Assembly: GCA_033980235.1 (NCBI GenBank)
Contig: CM067069.1
Coordinates: forward strand, 33,777,041 to 33,841,040
DNA length: 64,000 nt
Direction of reading: 5' to 3'
DNA from: Diadema setosum
Lineage: Eukaryota; Echinodermata; Echinoidea; Diadematoida; Diadematidae
Shown: one piece after another, positions 1-14,100 of the stretch
How the letters are laid out: every line of letters starts with the position of its first letter
Numbering within the stretch: the stretch's first letter is position 1
The notes under the pieces: model-generated
What the model was told of the DNA's origin: nothing
The model's input: the letters and a program-made list of their open reading frames with translations, nothing else
Databases searched by the model: none
Made by a program: the position numbers and the translations under genes

Positions 1-61
1 TCAGGCATTCCATCATGTCCATGTGCGTCTGAATGTACGTGCAGCTGTAGACCATAGAATG

Positions 62-154
62 GTATACTGGACGGGGTTGCTTTTGCTTCAACACTCATTT
101 CCCAAAGACACAGGTCTGCCCGAGCATACTCGGGACTCTTCTTCAACGGGTTAA
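62..154. mobile_element. 94-bp TTAA-ended palindromic MITE, degraded copy
   Basis: The right half (about 112-154) reads as the reverse complement of the left arm of the better copies at 15283 and 37048: CGAGCATACTCGGGACTC followed by TCAACGGGTTAA. The left half has decayed, so the left end is approximate. Confidence 0.5.
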
Positions 155-165
155 TGAGCCTGTTT

Positions 166-378
166 CTACAGAGTGATGAAATTTTGAGGCGATGCGAGAT
201 GATTCGCAGTGATACGTGGTGATGTGCACATGGCGATGCGCAGTAACACCTCAAATTTACGCGTCAGTAGAGCACGTGAGGTAGTGGCCGATACGCGGTG
301 ATGCGAGGTGGTCCGTCGTCCACCTTTTGAGGTGGTAATGCGTGTAGATGTGAGGGAAGATTTTATGTAGAAACACAA
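166..378. repeat. GATGCG/GTGATGCG-rich irregular repeat
   Basis: Words of the type GCGATGCG, GTGATGCG and GTGATACG recur at irregular spacing. Short inverted segments are also present (TTTTGAGG against CCTCAAA near 181 and 249; CCACC...GGTGG near 319-334). CpG is locally enriched. It looks like a decayed foldback repeat; I cannot name the family. Confidence 0.35.
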
Positions 379-799
379 TCGCGGTTTACCCGAAGTCTCG
401 AATTGCTAGAGATTAAGCCCGCGTTATCCACATTGTCACACACCTGCTCTGCATTCACAGTGCTGACGCATCTTGCATGTCGTAGTATCCCATACAATAC
501 ATGCGTACTCAGCATACGCTGTACATACTGTACAGTCTACACTGTACTGTTCTGCATACTGTTACCAGGGAGGTGTAGTTATTTCTCGTCTCATAGCTTG
601 CATGTTGTTAGGGTGTAATGTTTCCTGAACAGATACAGTAACTTGTTTCTAGTTTGAATAAACAACATAAATATACATGTATGTCTGGAAATATTGACTG
701 GACATTGGGACATTGAGATATTTTCAGTATAAAATACTCTTCTAAATAGGATTTTATTCTTAAATAAGCAACTGTATTTATAAGATGAAAAAAGTCAGT

Positions 800-1135
800 A
801 GTGATTAATGTTTGTTTTGTAAAGAAGAGTTGGAAGATATTGTAAATTTCTTTTATGAATGTGAATATGAGTCAATCTGGAATGAAACTGAAAACTGGAT
901 ATAAATTTGAAGTATCTAGAGCACAGATAAGATTTAGTCTGGAAAATATAATTTTTAGTTTTAAAGAAAAGAGAAATGATGCTCTATGTGTTGTGATTTG
1001 GATTAAGCAACAAATGTGATGTACAAAAGTTAAAAAACAAAGTCCATGGGTTTAACTCTATGAAGAAAAAAAAAATTACTGAATATTATGCAGATGAGAG
1101 AAATAATGCTTACTCTGTGTCAGGTATTCTCTTTA
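800..1135 (+). mobile_element. L1/Tx1-like LINE 3' end (decayed ORF2 C-terminus)
   Basis: The frame starting near 806 reads CLFCKEELEDIVNFFYECEY and then SIWNETENWI. This is the C-X2-C...C cysteine motif followed by F/IWNE found at the C-terminus of L1/Tx1-type ORF2; the usual His is Asn here. Later pieces (QKLKNKVHGFN, then KITEYYADERNNA) match the final helix of such proteins in shifted frames. Stops and frameshifts make it non-functional. It lies just upstream of the first TRAF exon. Confidence 0.6.
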
Positions 1136-2070
1136 AACAAGTTCGGTTTAAAGTGGCAGTTACTCCAACATTTGTTTTTGTAAATGTTTATGAGAGAAAT
1201 GTTATGGGAAAAAAAGATTATGGTTGAATATTTTGAGTTTGTGTTATGTTGATCTGGAGATAATAAAATAGTCCATGGAGGGCTAAGAGTTTTGAAAAAA
1301 AAAATCTCTTCAGCTCCCTTGCGTATACAATGTAACTGATCATATGATATCAGTCATGTACTTTGTACATTTGGTATGTCATTTGATATAGTGAATGCAA
1401 GGTTTTTGAAATTTCATTGTGTGATGCTTGTTTATTATGGCATAACCTCCAAAAGTCTTTGCTAGAGATAAAGTGTATAATGTGCTTACTCAATACTGTC
1501 ATCTGTCTGGCATGAATTACAAAAAATGTGTCCACACAGAGCGAAACTATTATGAGTGAGGACACCCCCCAGGCACAGTGTACATGTCTAATGTGGAAAT
1601 CTAATTGATCTTTCTAAATAGGAGTGAAGTTTATTTCTTGTTCATTCAGTGGTTCTCAATGGTGAATTTCAATAGCTGCTTGAGAAAGTAACTGTTGTCA
1701 CCAATTGTTGGAAAATATCATGCTGATGAAGTAAATGTACATTATGCAAATGGCCTGTTCCATGTTTTATTTCACATTCTGCAATTTATCATCAGTTATG
1801 TTCTGCAGAAATTTATAGCAAAATTTCATGATTTCATAACTTGTCTAATCTTTATCCAATTTTTATCAAATTTTACTCTTAAGATTTTACTCATGGACTT
1901 CTTATCGAACCACTGTCTATTACATGATCTTGTATGTACTGGACATAATTCCTCTATTAATCATGGGCCTTGCTCTCAAGGGACACTCTCATTAAAAGAA
2001 AATTGTGATGGGTTTCCTGATTGCCACTGATGATGGAAATTTTCCCATGTTTGTTTCTTTTTTCTTTCAG
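1136..2070. other. AT-rich non-coding flank before first recognised TRAF exon
   Basis: No coding signal is found on either strand. Only the splice acceptor tract at 2041-2070 is interpretable. A promoter and 5' UTR exon could be here, but I see no clear TATA box or initiator. Confidence 0.35.
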
Positions 2071-2199
2071 GACATCTACAATGGCACTTAGCAAAGTGGA
2101 TTTCAAGTGTCATCTATGCAAGGGAGTGTGCCGGGTGGCTTTCTCTGGTCCATGCAAGCACATAGCCTGCAGGAGCTGCTGGATTGTACATCTAGTAAA
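2071..2199 (+). CDS. TRAF exon with start codon and first half of RING
   Basis: A pyrimidine-rich acceptor ends in CAG at 2070 and the donor GTAAGT starts at 2200. The ATG at 2081 has A at -3 and G at +4, a good initiation context. It encodes residues 1-39 plus two bases of codon 40, including Cys10-X2-Cys13, Cys25-X-His27 and Cys30-X2-Cys33 of the RING. The acceptor upstream of the ATG means at least one more 5' exon (UTR, or an in-frame extension through T-S-T) lies before 2050 or outside the window. I did not find it. Confidence 0.85.
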
Positions 2200-5100
2200 G
2201 TAAGTTTTACTTTTGATCTTGTGTAAAAGGGAATATTTTTGTGTTTGATTTTTTTTTTTTTGGCACTTGGAAGGGTAAGATGAATTTTACACATTTTGAT
2301 TTTGCGGATTCAAGGCATTAATTAGTTACAGTGCATATAGGATTTTTTTTTGTGCTTTTAATTTCGGCTAGTTTCTGGTTATGTGAAATGCACAAATGCG
2401 CAAAACTTTCCACACCTCAAAAATTTTACACTATTAAACCTAACTAGGTCAGAGACTCCAACCCCAGGCACCTTCTCCCCGCGTTCACATTGTTCCCTGT
2501 GACGCGGGGACAGCCACGAGAGATCTTATCTTTTTTTACGACTGACAGTTCACACTGGTATCTCATCTGTCCCTGAGCTGTGGGGGCATTTTTGGGCTTG
2601 GAACAAGCTCTGCCACTTGAAACCAGACATAGTGCATGCGCACATTTGATGACCACAGCTGGACGCTATCAATTTCGCCCCAAGGTCACTCTCCCCTCCA
2701 AATTTTGTCCCCTTACCCGACTTGCTTGGCAGGGACGAGGGGACAAGTCCCAGCGAGCGTTCACATTATGGTTTTCGAGGAGAAAGTCCCACAGCTCGGG
2801 ACTTTCCCCGCGTCGCGGGGACCAATGTGAACGCGGGGTCTGTCTCCCGCCTGAAACCCCTAGCAAATGGGAGACTCCAACTCCAAATTTAAATTGCTTT
2901 CTGAAGTTTTGTATTTATTTCTTATGAAATTTGTCAGCGATTTGTGTGAGCATGAAAGTATGTCATAATTGATTTTGATCAATTTGATACAAAGCAAAAC
3001 AAAAACTACATGTACAGTGTACATGTAGTTAGGGTATCCAGAAAATATGTGTATTGTACCTTGGTTGCATAGATATTATGATCCAGTACAAGTAGGAGTT
3101 GGTGCTAATCATGTCAAGGTAAGGGGCATTGATTGAGAAGAGGTATAGTAGTGAGACATGATGAATGTGAATTTCAACTCACGTAATAAAATTAAACTCT
3201 AAGTTTAAAGTATCCATAATGACAGGTAGAATTTTTCTTTGACTTAGCCAGTATTTTGACTTTTGCGATAGGGCTACATGACCAATTTATATTTCGGTAG
3301 AGTTGTGTTTAAAATACACACACATATGCACAGACATTAAAACAGATACATTTTTGTTGTTTTGTTTCACGTACAGAAGGCACTATTTTTTTTCTTCCAA
3401 TGTGCATGTGAATGATGGCTCTCTTTACGGAAACTTGAACCTGAAATCCTTTATGATTATATAAATTTCCTCACTTCATGTCTAATTTGTGTAAATTTCC
3501 TCACTTCATGTCTATTAATTTGTGAATTATTTTCCACCACACTCTTTGTTTACCCAGGGAGGTGGAAAGAGATGGAGTGTGCCCTTGCTCTAACCTGTAG
3601 AAGCCATGCTTTGCACCATGGCTATATTTGGTTTGCTTCCAAAGTCCATTATTATCTACTCCAGGCTGAATGCAAGTTGTAAAAGACTCCTGTGTGGCGC
3701 TCCGTCGGAATGAGTCAAAAGTTGCAAAAAATGAAATCGTAGTTATGCCTATAAGTGAATTCTACAGACTCTAAGCTTTACACTGATATGTAATACAACT
3801 CATTTCGACATCCCTATAGATCATAAAAACGAATATTAACCACGTTTGTTATGTCAGTTGATTTTCTAAATAACGGAGAAAATCGCTCTCAAAGTTCAGG
3901 CTATGTTCATGCTCACAACCTGTTTCTTTCACGGGACGAAACAATACAACTGTCCTGCTTAGTGACGGCGTTTACGCTCCATCGCACGCACTACCGTATA
4001 AGGCGATAGCTTGGGTGTGTAAGATAATCGACCAATCGCAGGACAGGTCTATCATTAACGATTCTGACCAATACGGCAGCCCGAATGTAAACTTCGGCGC
4101 GTTTGTGTCCGTGCCGCTGCCGCCGCATGAATGAGTCGGTACACGTTGTGTGTCGGCTGCGTTGTGGTTTGCCGCAAGTTTTTAACTCACAAACAATAGG
4201 AAACAGTAGAAAGAAAAGAAGGCACGCAATGCGTCTTACGAGAAGCGTCTTTTAGCGAGGGCGTTGATCGCTTCCATTCTCATCCCATGTTGTTGTCAAT
4301 GGAAACCAAAGAGGATGCATATAGCAAGTACCAATACCTAAATAGAACCTGAGAACCTATTGTAGGCGGGCACGCAATGCGTCCCACGAGAAGCGTCTTT
4401 TAGCGAGGGCGTTCATCGCTTCCATTCTCCTCCCATGTTGTTGTCAATGGAAACTAAAGTGGATGCGTTTAGCAAGAAGTACCAATACCTATTAAATAGA
4501 ACCTGAGAACCTATTCTAGGCGGGGGTCCAAAAGACAAAAGACAGCATCGGTAGAAAAAGTCAATGAAGTTGATTAACGATAGTCGTCTTTTGAGATCGT
4601 GTTCTTTGCGTGTACTTAAAACCCTCAAATTACGCACATGGTCGTAATGTTGCAGAGCATCAAAAACTGCTTTCGCGTCTTTTCTGCTGCAGCTGTATAC
4701 AGCAGTAACATTATGAATTCCCGCCATATTTAAAGGCACATTTCCTTTATAGGCGTTGCGTGCACAGTAATTATCGCTTATCACGCTTGCCAATGCTGCA
4801 CATATTATACGTATCAGAAGCAAGGTTGATGTAGGCTTGACAACTTCACGTTGGGTTTACAATGATTCTCAGTCACTTTTCTAATAGCATAGCATATAAA
4901 AAACAATTAACTTGTAGCTTAAGCGGAATTATTTTTTTTTTACATCACATGTGCAGTTACAATCTTTCTGCGTTTGAGAAGTGGATCATAAATAATAATA
5001 CTGAAAAATATTCGGAATTAATACTTACGCCTTCTTCACTTCGTTTTGTATTCACAAACCTTATCAGAAAAAAAATGATTGCTTGATTACTTTCGGGTAA

Positions 5101-8100
5101 ATGAACTACCGGAAAGGAACCGCATTTAATTTTCTTGTTAACGAACCTAAGCTAATAGCAAACCATATTTCATTGTGTGGTTAACGAACCTTCAGAATAA
5201 TCAATTGTATTACCCCCCCTCCCCCAAGGAAAAAAAAAGCATTTCAATGTCATGCGTTGTCAATAGCGATAAAAGGCCCGTTTTTATTTCGTAGTGTGTC
5301 TCAGTACTCCTGTGCTTATTTCTAAGGATGTACCTCTCTTAATGATTGCGATTGATGTTCAACTATTTCTTTCACGCAAGCTTGAACAGGAAGAAGCTAA
5401 ATTTCAGGCAAGGAGACAAGTTTTCTTCCATGAGATGCAATCATTAAAGGTCCAGTTTACCTTTGGGAGCAGTGATTTCAAAAATGTTCAAGATATCACA
5501 TTTGATTCATATGTGTAGGTCTGTTGTATCATAAAACATCCTACCATATAAAATTTTTGCAATAAAGTCTAAAATATAAGGAGATATTAGTGTTTTTCTC
5601 AATAAACCGTAACTGTATACGCTTTAGTCTGGAAACATTTTTATTATAACTATTGTTTATATTCTGTGTATTTAACAACACTTGACATTGATTACACGGA
5701 TTCAAATTTCTACAGTGGTTGTTTCTATCCCTAAATCACATTTTAGAACCTTTTTGAAGCACTAATGCTGGGTTTTTGTTTCATATGCAAAAGGTAAATT
5801 GTGCCTTTAAGACACATCTATTCACGAAAGTTGTGTGATTGCTTATGTGCTAAAGAATTGTGTCCATTACATGAATCAGGCACTATACAAAACGGTTGAA
5901 ATCTACTGAAAGTCGAACTTCGTTTTGTTTTTTGTTTTTTGTTCTTTTCATTTCAATTTTAAGCGGGGATAGACTAGAAATTAGTTTGTCTATTTTGGCA
6001 GGAGACATTACAGTTTTCCAGTACATGCTCCGCATTTAAACAGTCGCCATATTTTCGTGGTCAGAATCAGACAATGGACACGTGATATATTATAAAAATG
6101 AAAATAGAAAACAACGAACACGCCATTACAAACAGTATGAACTTCATGAATTAAACTTACCTGTGATATTCTGCATAAAAAACAAGCATGCCGATTAAAT
6201 GATTTAATATAATTAATAGAGCACACAGCGATATCATGCATGGCAGATCAAATCAAGTTCAATTGGTGAGAAAGCTAAATGAAGTTAAAAAGTTGACTTC
6301 TTTTCGTTTCTCTTTCAATTCATGAAAACAGAATTACATTGTATATCTATTGAAGAGGATTGTGTCTGTTGCGAACTATCGCCATATATAGCACTGTTAG
6401 TCTCCTGCGCAAATCCGAATCCCTAAATACTTTAATTTTTGCTTGATAATGTAATAACCCTGCTTATAATTTCATAAAGGACTCGCAAATTCAAAGTTTC
6501 AAACCGTATACTAAAACATTATATTGTATACGGTGTATTTCAAGAAAACATTTTGAATGCGTTGCGTGTTAGCATGTTAATAGCACCAATCTGCCTTTTA
6601 TTTTCCGTACGTAAAGCGCACAGAAACGTAACCAAATGTTACAAAATACAGTGAAATGCATTGTACGGCGTGGTACTATCATTAGAAGTATATCCCATTC
6701 ATTTTTACTTTTATTTGCTTGAACCAAACCATGTGTCATTTTCGTAGCGACATCACTAGGAATTAGAATGTATGAAGATAATCGTTACTCATTTTTTTTT
6801 TTTGCGCTACTATTATAGCATTTACATTTTCCAACTTTTATTGACATGCAGTACTATGTTACTGTATTGTTACGATTACGAATGTTGGTTATGAATTCAA
6901 AAGACTGGTTTATTAATCGAACTACAAAGGTAATAGCTGTTTTGAAAGTAGTTCGATACAAGTTCAAAACACGATCGAAGTCATTGTCATAGGGGGAACT
7001 GATAGCTCTAGAAAACTTGTTTAGGCTAGTAAAGATTGCCGTATAGGCAATCTTTGTAGAAAGTTTTGACTTAGGCCGTCTTTTGAGTATTTTGAGAAAT
7101 TTAATAAAGAATTATTTGTTTTGATTATGTCAAGAATTAGTTTGAACTATGAGAATGAAAAGGCGCGGTTACCCAAACAATGTCGTAGTTCGATTAGACA
7201 GTCATGATGGGTAAAGTGAATTCATGACTTGACTAGTCCTTACTGAATTGATGATCACTTCTGTAAACCATCAGTTATGTCTTGTAATCGTAGTCAAAAT
7301 TCTTTTGAGCGATGAGACGAAAACCAACAAACAAAATGCCGTGTATCATCGCTCGAGATTCCAACATTTGGCGTCACCCGACCAACAATAAGTGACAAAT
7401 CAAATGGAATATTATGTTGTGGGATAGCAGACTGTGTTACGATTTTTAAATGTTTCGAGCGATTGTTTAAAAAAAAGAGAGAAAATGAGGCAAATTTCAA
7501 GAAATTAGAAAAAAGCACGTAAATGCAGGCGATCATTTTTGATAATCAAAGTAAGTGATTACAATCGGCCGTGCGGATGTATATGATTGCCTTATCTACA
7601 TGTCTGATTTCTGTAAACTATGTGATATTTAAATTTAAGTTCCCTTCCCTCCTTGATAGAAGTTTTGTTGGGTTTTCGCTATGGCATTTATTAGGAAACG
7701 CTGTAAAAACGACAACAAATGCCTACTATACATCAAGAGATGACCTATACATACATGAAACACAAAAAAATCTCAACGTTCTGATATTTAAATCAACTGC
7801 TTGTTTGTTTGTTTGTTTGTTTATTTCTTTGTTTGTTTTGAATTACCATGGTCTTTGTCGGGGGAAAGATGAAGAAAAGTAGTAGAGTGTATCACTCTCA
7901 AATCCGGATGATTGCGATAAGTGTGTATCCCCGCCCTTTCTATACAGGTAAACGATTTAAGCTTGGTATGCTATTATAAAAGCCTGCATGTGTCACGCGG
8001 AAGAACGGATTCTGTGATCACTTTTAGCCTTTCATAAAATTCACGTTTTAAGATGGTAACGATAGCTTGTAGGAGATAGAGTAAGTTAGCGTCACTGACT

Positions 8101-11100
8101 GTGGTTCTGAACACAAAAGGAGACTGAAAAATTCCTTTACAAATTAGCAGACATAATGCCGATCCTCCAACACTGTTGCTCCATTCCGTCACTGATTCTG
8201 CTATCAATGGCGAAGAAAGAATACTGGTTGCGTGATTATCCACCCCTTGATAGCAGGAAGTTTACCTTTCATTGTTTAAGGCTTCGTTGATGCGGGGTTT
8301 ACTCGGATACAAGGCGTGAACATTGCCGTCCGAGGTCTTTCATTCGAAATTCCTCAGAATACGCAATTCAATGGGCAATTAGCGCTGCTACTTGGCAAAG
8401 CTGTTAGCCAACCTAATTCTTTGCAGACTTGACCTCTCACATGTCAGCTACACGCAATACACGGCAAACAGCTATCATTACAAACATTCTGATTAAAAAA
8501 CAAAACAAAATGAAGAAGCACACTTTTGAGTAGCGACACAGCTTTCTGTCCCTTTCTCAAATAGGTCCTACTTCTAAAAAATACACAGATGACTAGAGTC
8601 AGAATATCCTCCAAAGGGAACACGAGCTATCTGGGCATTAATAATGTTTGTCTTCCGATTTCTCTCCATGCCGTCACGGCCCAAACCATCATAAGAAATA
8701 AGGCAATAAGTTTCATTAACCAGGGAAATAATAGTACGCATTACATACATTTGGCGAATTATCACACAAATTGTCGACTTTATAAAAACGAGAATAATTG
8801 ACAACTTAGGCCCTACTATATCTCCAGAGATGAACTTTAAACAGCAAGTCACATACCAGGGAACGAAAGTTATGATTATTGAACAAATTCATTAATGAGG
8901 CCAATTAATAACCGTTGTAAAAGTACACCCACGCATAAAAAGGTTTCGAGTTCGATATGTGATCATTGTATTAGCTCATAGGTAAAGTATCATAAATTTT
9001 GCGTGATCGTTCGTTGGAATTATATTTTTCAGTGCGATTTGTGTGTCATGTCAGTCACCACTCATTGAAATGGAGTGCATGTATCAAACGAAACTCGCTG
9101 GTCATGCAAGCAATAGCCTTGGTCAGCTCACTATTATTGCGTAATTCTATAGCCCTCGCCGCTTGGCCGCCGACGCCGCCGCGCACACCATGCTTTGTTT
9201 TGTCTTCAAAGGGGTCAAGAGCAATGCCTCATTAGCATACACCCTAGCAACGGAGGCGGAGTCTCTCTGGCAAGAACAATAGGTGCGAAACGCAACGCAA
9301 AGACAAGCGTTCGAAAAAAATGTAACCGAAAAAAATTGTCTCAGAAAAACAGTGATTTGGGACACTTGTACTCATCTTCACACGCTGAAATTTTTTGTAC
9401 AAACAGATAAAACATAAAGGAATCAAAATCCGTCATAAAAAAATTTCGACCCGAGTAGTGCTTCCCCTTCATTTTCGGCTCATTACGGGAAAACTCCCCG
9501 TGCGACTTATGACTCATTTTGTCGGAGCGCCACACTCCTGTCAGTGTGCAGTGTACTAGTGTACCATGTATACTGTGTGTGACCGAGGTAGCCCTTGACC
9601 TATTTAGGAGGCACTGATTTTGTATGTTGTACTGTATGCAGTGTACATGCTCGTATTTCATGTGCCACATTTCCAATTTTCTTGAAATTTTGCGAGAATG
9701 CAGAGTAGCATGTACGTAAACATGCACATCTCTCACCAAATTTGGAACCAAGGAGCTCCCTCCAGGTACACTGTAGATATTCTCACCATTATACAGTGAA
9801 CCTGTAGTGATTACCCATACATGTTTGTAAAAATTTATTACATGTGATGAGTATGCACAACAGTGTGCTCAGCAACCCTGCATGTGTATTAATCACCCTT
9901 ATACACCTAGTTGATTATTCTTGAAATTATTTTAAACTCAAAGTCCTGGCCCTACATCAAACACTAAATATCTTCTCAGGTCTAATCTTAATCCTGAAAT
10001 CACCATTTGTGACCCTGCATCACAAAACCAACAAAAAGTCACCAGACATGGATTTTTAATTAAGAGCAGATTCTGAAAGAGCAGACTCTTAAGCTTTTAA
10101 AATGATGTACATGTTGTATAACTCAATTCAAATGGACTCTCCTAACCTATCTAAATATTGGAAAGGAAGGACACACTCTGGAAAGTGTGAACTGAAAAAA
10201 CAGGCTCTGAAGTACAGGGTGTATTCAAGCGCTTCATACCAGTAATCTTTACCAAGCCATGCTAGCTGTGGGATGAATGGAACAAAAAACAGGATGTTGA
10301 CCATAGGAGCAACAATAATGAAGGGATTATCAGATCAGGCTGAAATTGAGCATGCTTCATTAACACATTCTGTAGATGATTAATGCCAACTTTCAATGCA
10401 GTAGCATCAATCTTTTTTAAGTTATTGGAGTTGAAAGTGAAGAGTATGAACAGGGTTTTTAAGAAAAGAAAAGAGGGCTCTATGAGAAACACCTAATCAC
10501 ACTATTCCACCAAAAGTGTTCGAGAAAAACTGCTGAAAACACAAATTCCTGTTTGTTTTATGATCCCAAACTATATATTTAAAACATAATGTAGAAGAAG
10601 ACCCCGTTTAGAGTGCGGGGCTGGGCCGAGCCGCGGCCGAGCCCAGCCTCAATTGCGAGGCCGGGCCCCCGCAATTTTGTCCGTTTACACTGCCGGGCTC
10701 GGCCGCGCTTTTGATTCAAACCTTTCAATATTTTGTCGTAGTGGCGCTCTGCTTGTAAACAAATGCAATTTGGTATTGTCTGGTTATCAGACCCTTTGCC
10801 AAATGAATTCTGTGGCGACAAAGTTGCCGTTCAGGCAAAGGCCTTTGCCGAAGGAAAAAATCATTTGCAGGACAAAACCACCTTGAACTCTACTGTCTAG
10901 TTTTCGATGTTGAGGGGGTGAATATCCTGAACAGCGAAATAGTACAGGCAGAGGGTTTGGAAGCCAGACTAAAATTGGCCGCGCATTTGGTCCAGTTTAC
11001 GTTTACACTGAGAAAAGGCCAGGCTCGGCCGCGGCTCGGCCACAGCCGAGACCACCTCCAGAGCGTGGCCAAATGCGAGGCCAATTTTGGCCTCGCATTT

Positions 11101-14100
11101 GGCCTTTTGGGCATTTACATTGAAATGAAGCCTCGCACTGTAAACGGGGTCCAAGACTTGCTCTTTCAGAAAATATGAAAAAGTCAAGATCGGCTAGGTT
11201 GACCCAATTCACCTACTTTCAGTCCTCACACAAAATCACTGCTTGCGACTATTTGTTCGTTTTGTGATGCACGAGTAAATACATATTATACACAACATGA
11301 GAGTTCATTATGCTGCACTTGTGCACCAGTCCTGTCGTACTGTACACACAGGTTGATGTGTGAAACAGTAGAAGAGAAAAACTTCAAAAGAGGGCAAGGC
11401 ACATGCAGCACTGAGAGTTGGTGTGTTGCTGACATTATTGTTTATTTTTCATGGATTTATCTTTTAATAAGCTCTGACTAAGAGTGCACGCTCCATTTCT
11501 TTCCACTTCCCTGGTCTGCTTTTACATACTTTTATCATGAAATGCAGCATGCTCTGATGGATTCAGTGCAACTTAAACTCCAGGTATATTGTGTGGAAGC
11601 CACCTTGGCACCGTGCCATGACCAAGTTTGCAACTTGAGTCTAGCACCAAATATAAACATTGGGCATTCAGTCACTAAAATCTATTGATCTTGACGGGTT
11701 ACAACAGATTGCGACAATACCTGCTCAATCCATATCAGCCACATTTGCCAAAGTACAATGTACAACATGGGTGTTACAAATCTTTCGAACATACTATACA
11801 AGGGGCATGAGTCAGAGCACCTCAGGACGCTCTTGTACATGTATTAAAATAAATGTGGCACTGGTATTTGATAATTGATTGTACCCAACTTTATTTGCAT
11901 AGTGATAGCAAATTTCCCGATCAATAAAAAAAAAAATAATAAGAAAAGAACAACGAACAAACCCCCAAACAAAACACCAAAACAATTTCACTGAAGTATG
12001 GAATATAATGTACCAGTAGTCATCATTGAAGCCATAATTATAACTTTAAGAACTGAAGTTTTAGTGATTTGGGGGGATGAATTACAGATGTACATGTAGA
12101 TCTTGGGTTACATTTATAGGGCTCACAAGGGATTTTATAAGAGTGACATTTAGTAACCATCAAGATAGCAAGGGTATTATATTTCACAAATATGCACCAC
12201 TTTACTGGCAATTTGAATGTAAAGTCAAGGATCTTTCCTTATTCTGCATGACAGGTGCTGTTTTAATGGCAAGATGTACCGGTACTGCACTCTTAATATT
12301 ACTTACTTTGACTCCCCCTTTTGGTACAAATTTTGTACAGTCATGTACAGTACATTGTAAACATAATTTACATGTATGGCTGCTATATTATACAATACAT
12401 GTAGCATCTTCATAATACTACCCATCCTTGCTGAACATACCGGAAGTTCAAGTAGACTGCAGCTATGTACTAATGTACATGTACATTGCAGGCAAATATT
12501 AAAGTCCTGTTATTGCAGGAAGCAGGCCTTCACATGTAGAATGTGGATGGTCACCCTCTAATTTGACATTTCAAATGAATGCAGACAATATCTGATGCTG
12601 TTGATGCTGCAGTAAAAAAAAACATCAATAAATGTTTAAAGCATTGTATACGTATCTTCATAAAGGATCAGAATCGCTCTTTTTTTTTTCAAGTTACCAA
12701 GCAGACGTCTTCATTGGCACACTTTCTTCGCGTTCAGTGGTGAATTCACAAAGAGTTTGTCTTTTGCTTGTTTTTTTCAAAACAAAAATCATGAAATTTT
12801 TGGCAATCACCCACATGAACTTCAGGAATGGAAAGCTCTTTTGAGATTCAGTAAAAAAAAACCAACAACAACTTTATGCAGAGCAGAGATGAAGTTCCTT
12901 GAATTTTGAGAACTTGCCGAGCGTGAGACCACAAGGAGCTTCAGCTTTGAGATCGTCCTGATCATGCTATCACGGAGTATCAGGAAGCTCTTTATGCAAT
13001 ATACCATTCAGCAACCAAGGATCTGTTGGAAACTCCTCGCTCTCACCAACTTATGGCGTTCTGACGTAGACCCCGTTTACAGTGCGGGACTGGGCCGAGC
13101 CCAGCCTCAATTGCGGGGCTGAGCCCCGCAATTTTGTCTGTTTACACTGCCGGGCTCGGCCGCACTTTTAATTCAATCCTTTCAATATTTTGTTGTAGTG
13201 GTGCTCTGCTTGTAAAAACAAACGCAATTTGGTATAGTCTGGTTTTCAGACCCTTTGCCAACTGGATTCCGTGGCGAGGAAGCGGGCAAACTCCTTTGCC
13301 GAAGGAAAAATCCTTTGCAGGACAAAACCACCTGAAACTATACTAGTTTTCGACGTTGAGGGGGTTAATATCCTGAATAGCGAAATAGTACGGGCAGAGG
13401 GTTTGGAAGCCAGACTAAAATTGGCCGCGCGTTTGGCCCAGTTTGCGTTTACACTGAGAAAATGCCGGGCTCAGCTGCGGCTCGGCCGCGGCCGAGACCA
13501 CCTCCAGAGCGTGGCCAAATGCGCGGCCAATTTTGGACCCGCATTTGGCCTTTTGCGCGTTTACACTGAAATGAAGGCGGGCTCGGCTGCACGGCCGAGC
13601 CTCGCACTGTAAATGAAGTCGTAGTTGTCACTGTCTAGTATAGGCACATGAAATGGCTGTGCATTTTTATTGGGATATTTGATTCTTTTTTCTTTTTTTT
13701 TTTGCAAAGAGAGTTGTGGTAATCTGTTTGCATCATTGATACACAACTCGTCTGTTCTATCATGGACCTAATACACACATGGACGAGTAACGAATGTCTT
13801 TCTTTGATCCCATCGTCACCGCCGCCACCTGATTATGAGCATCTTAATGAGTACATTCAGGTGCTTGGATAATAACGATTGTGCGATCATGCATCGTCCC
13901 TGACAAAAGAACCATTTCCCTCATTGCAGTCTTATTTTGCTGAGGTGCCTTTTCAGACTCAACTGGCTTTGAATAAATACCGATGAAAGGGAGCAGCAAA
14001 CCCCAAAACATGACAGTTTTCCTGTCACAAAATTGAAAATTACTGAAGTGGACACTTGTGGACAAGCATGTATCAACGTGGCTTTATATAATGATGGGAC

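Noticed and set aside
3950..4200. CpG-richer patch as a promoter or CpG island
   Set aside because: It is inside TRAF intron 1, short, lacks core promoter motifs, and is next to a tandem duplication; a decayed repeat is as likely.
4413..4823. Minus-strand open frame of 136 codons
   Set aside because: It overlaps a tandem duplication, has no recognisable domain, and shows no coding-like GC or splice support.
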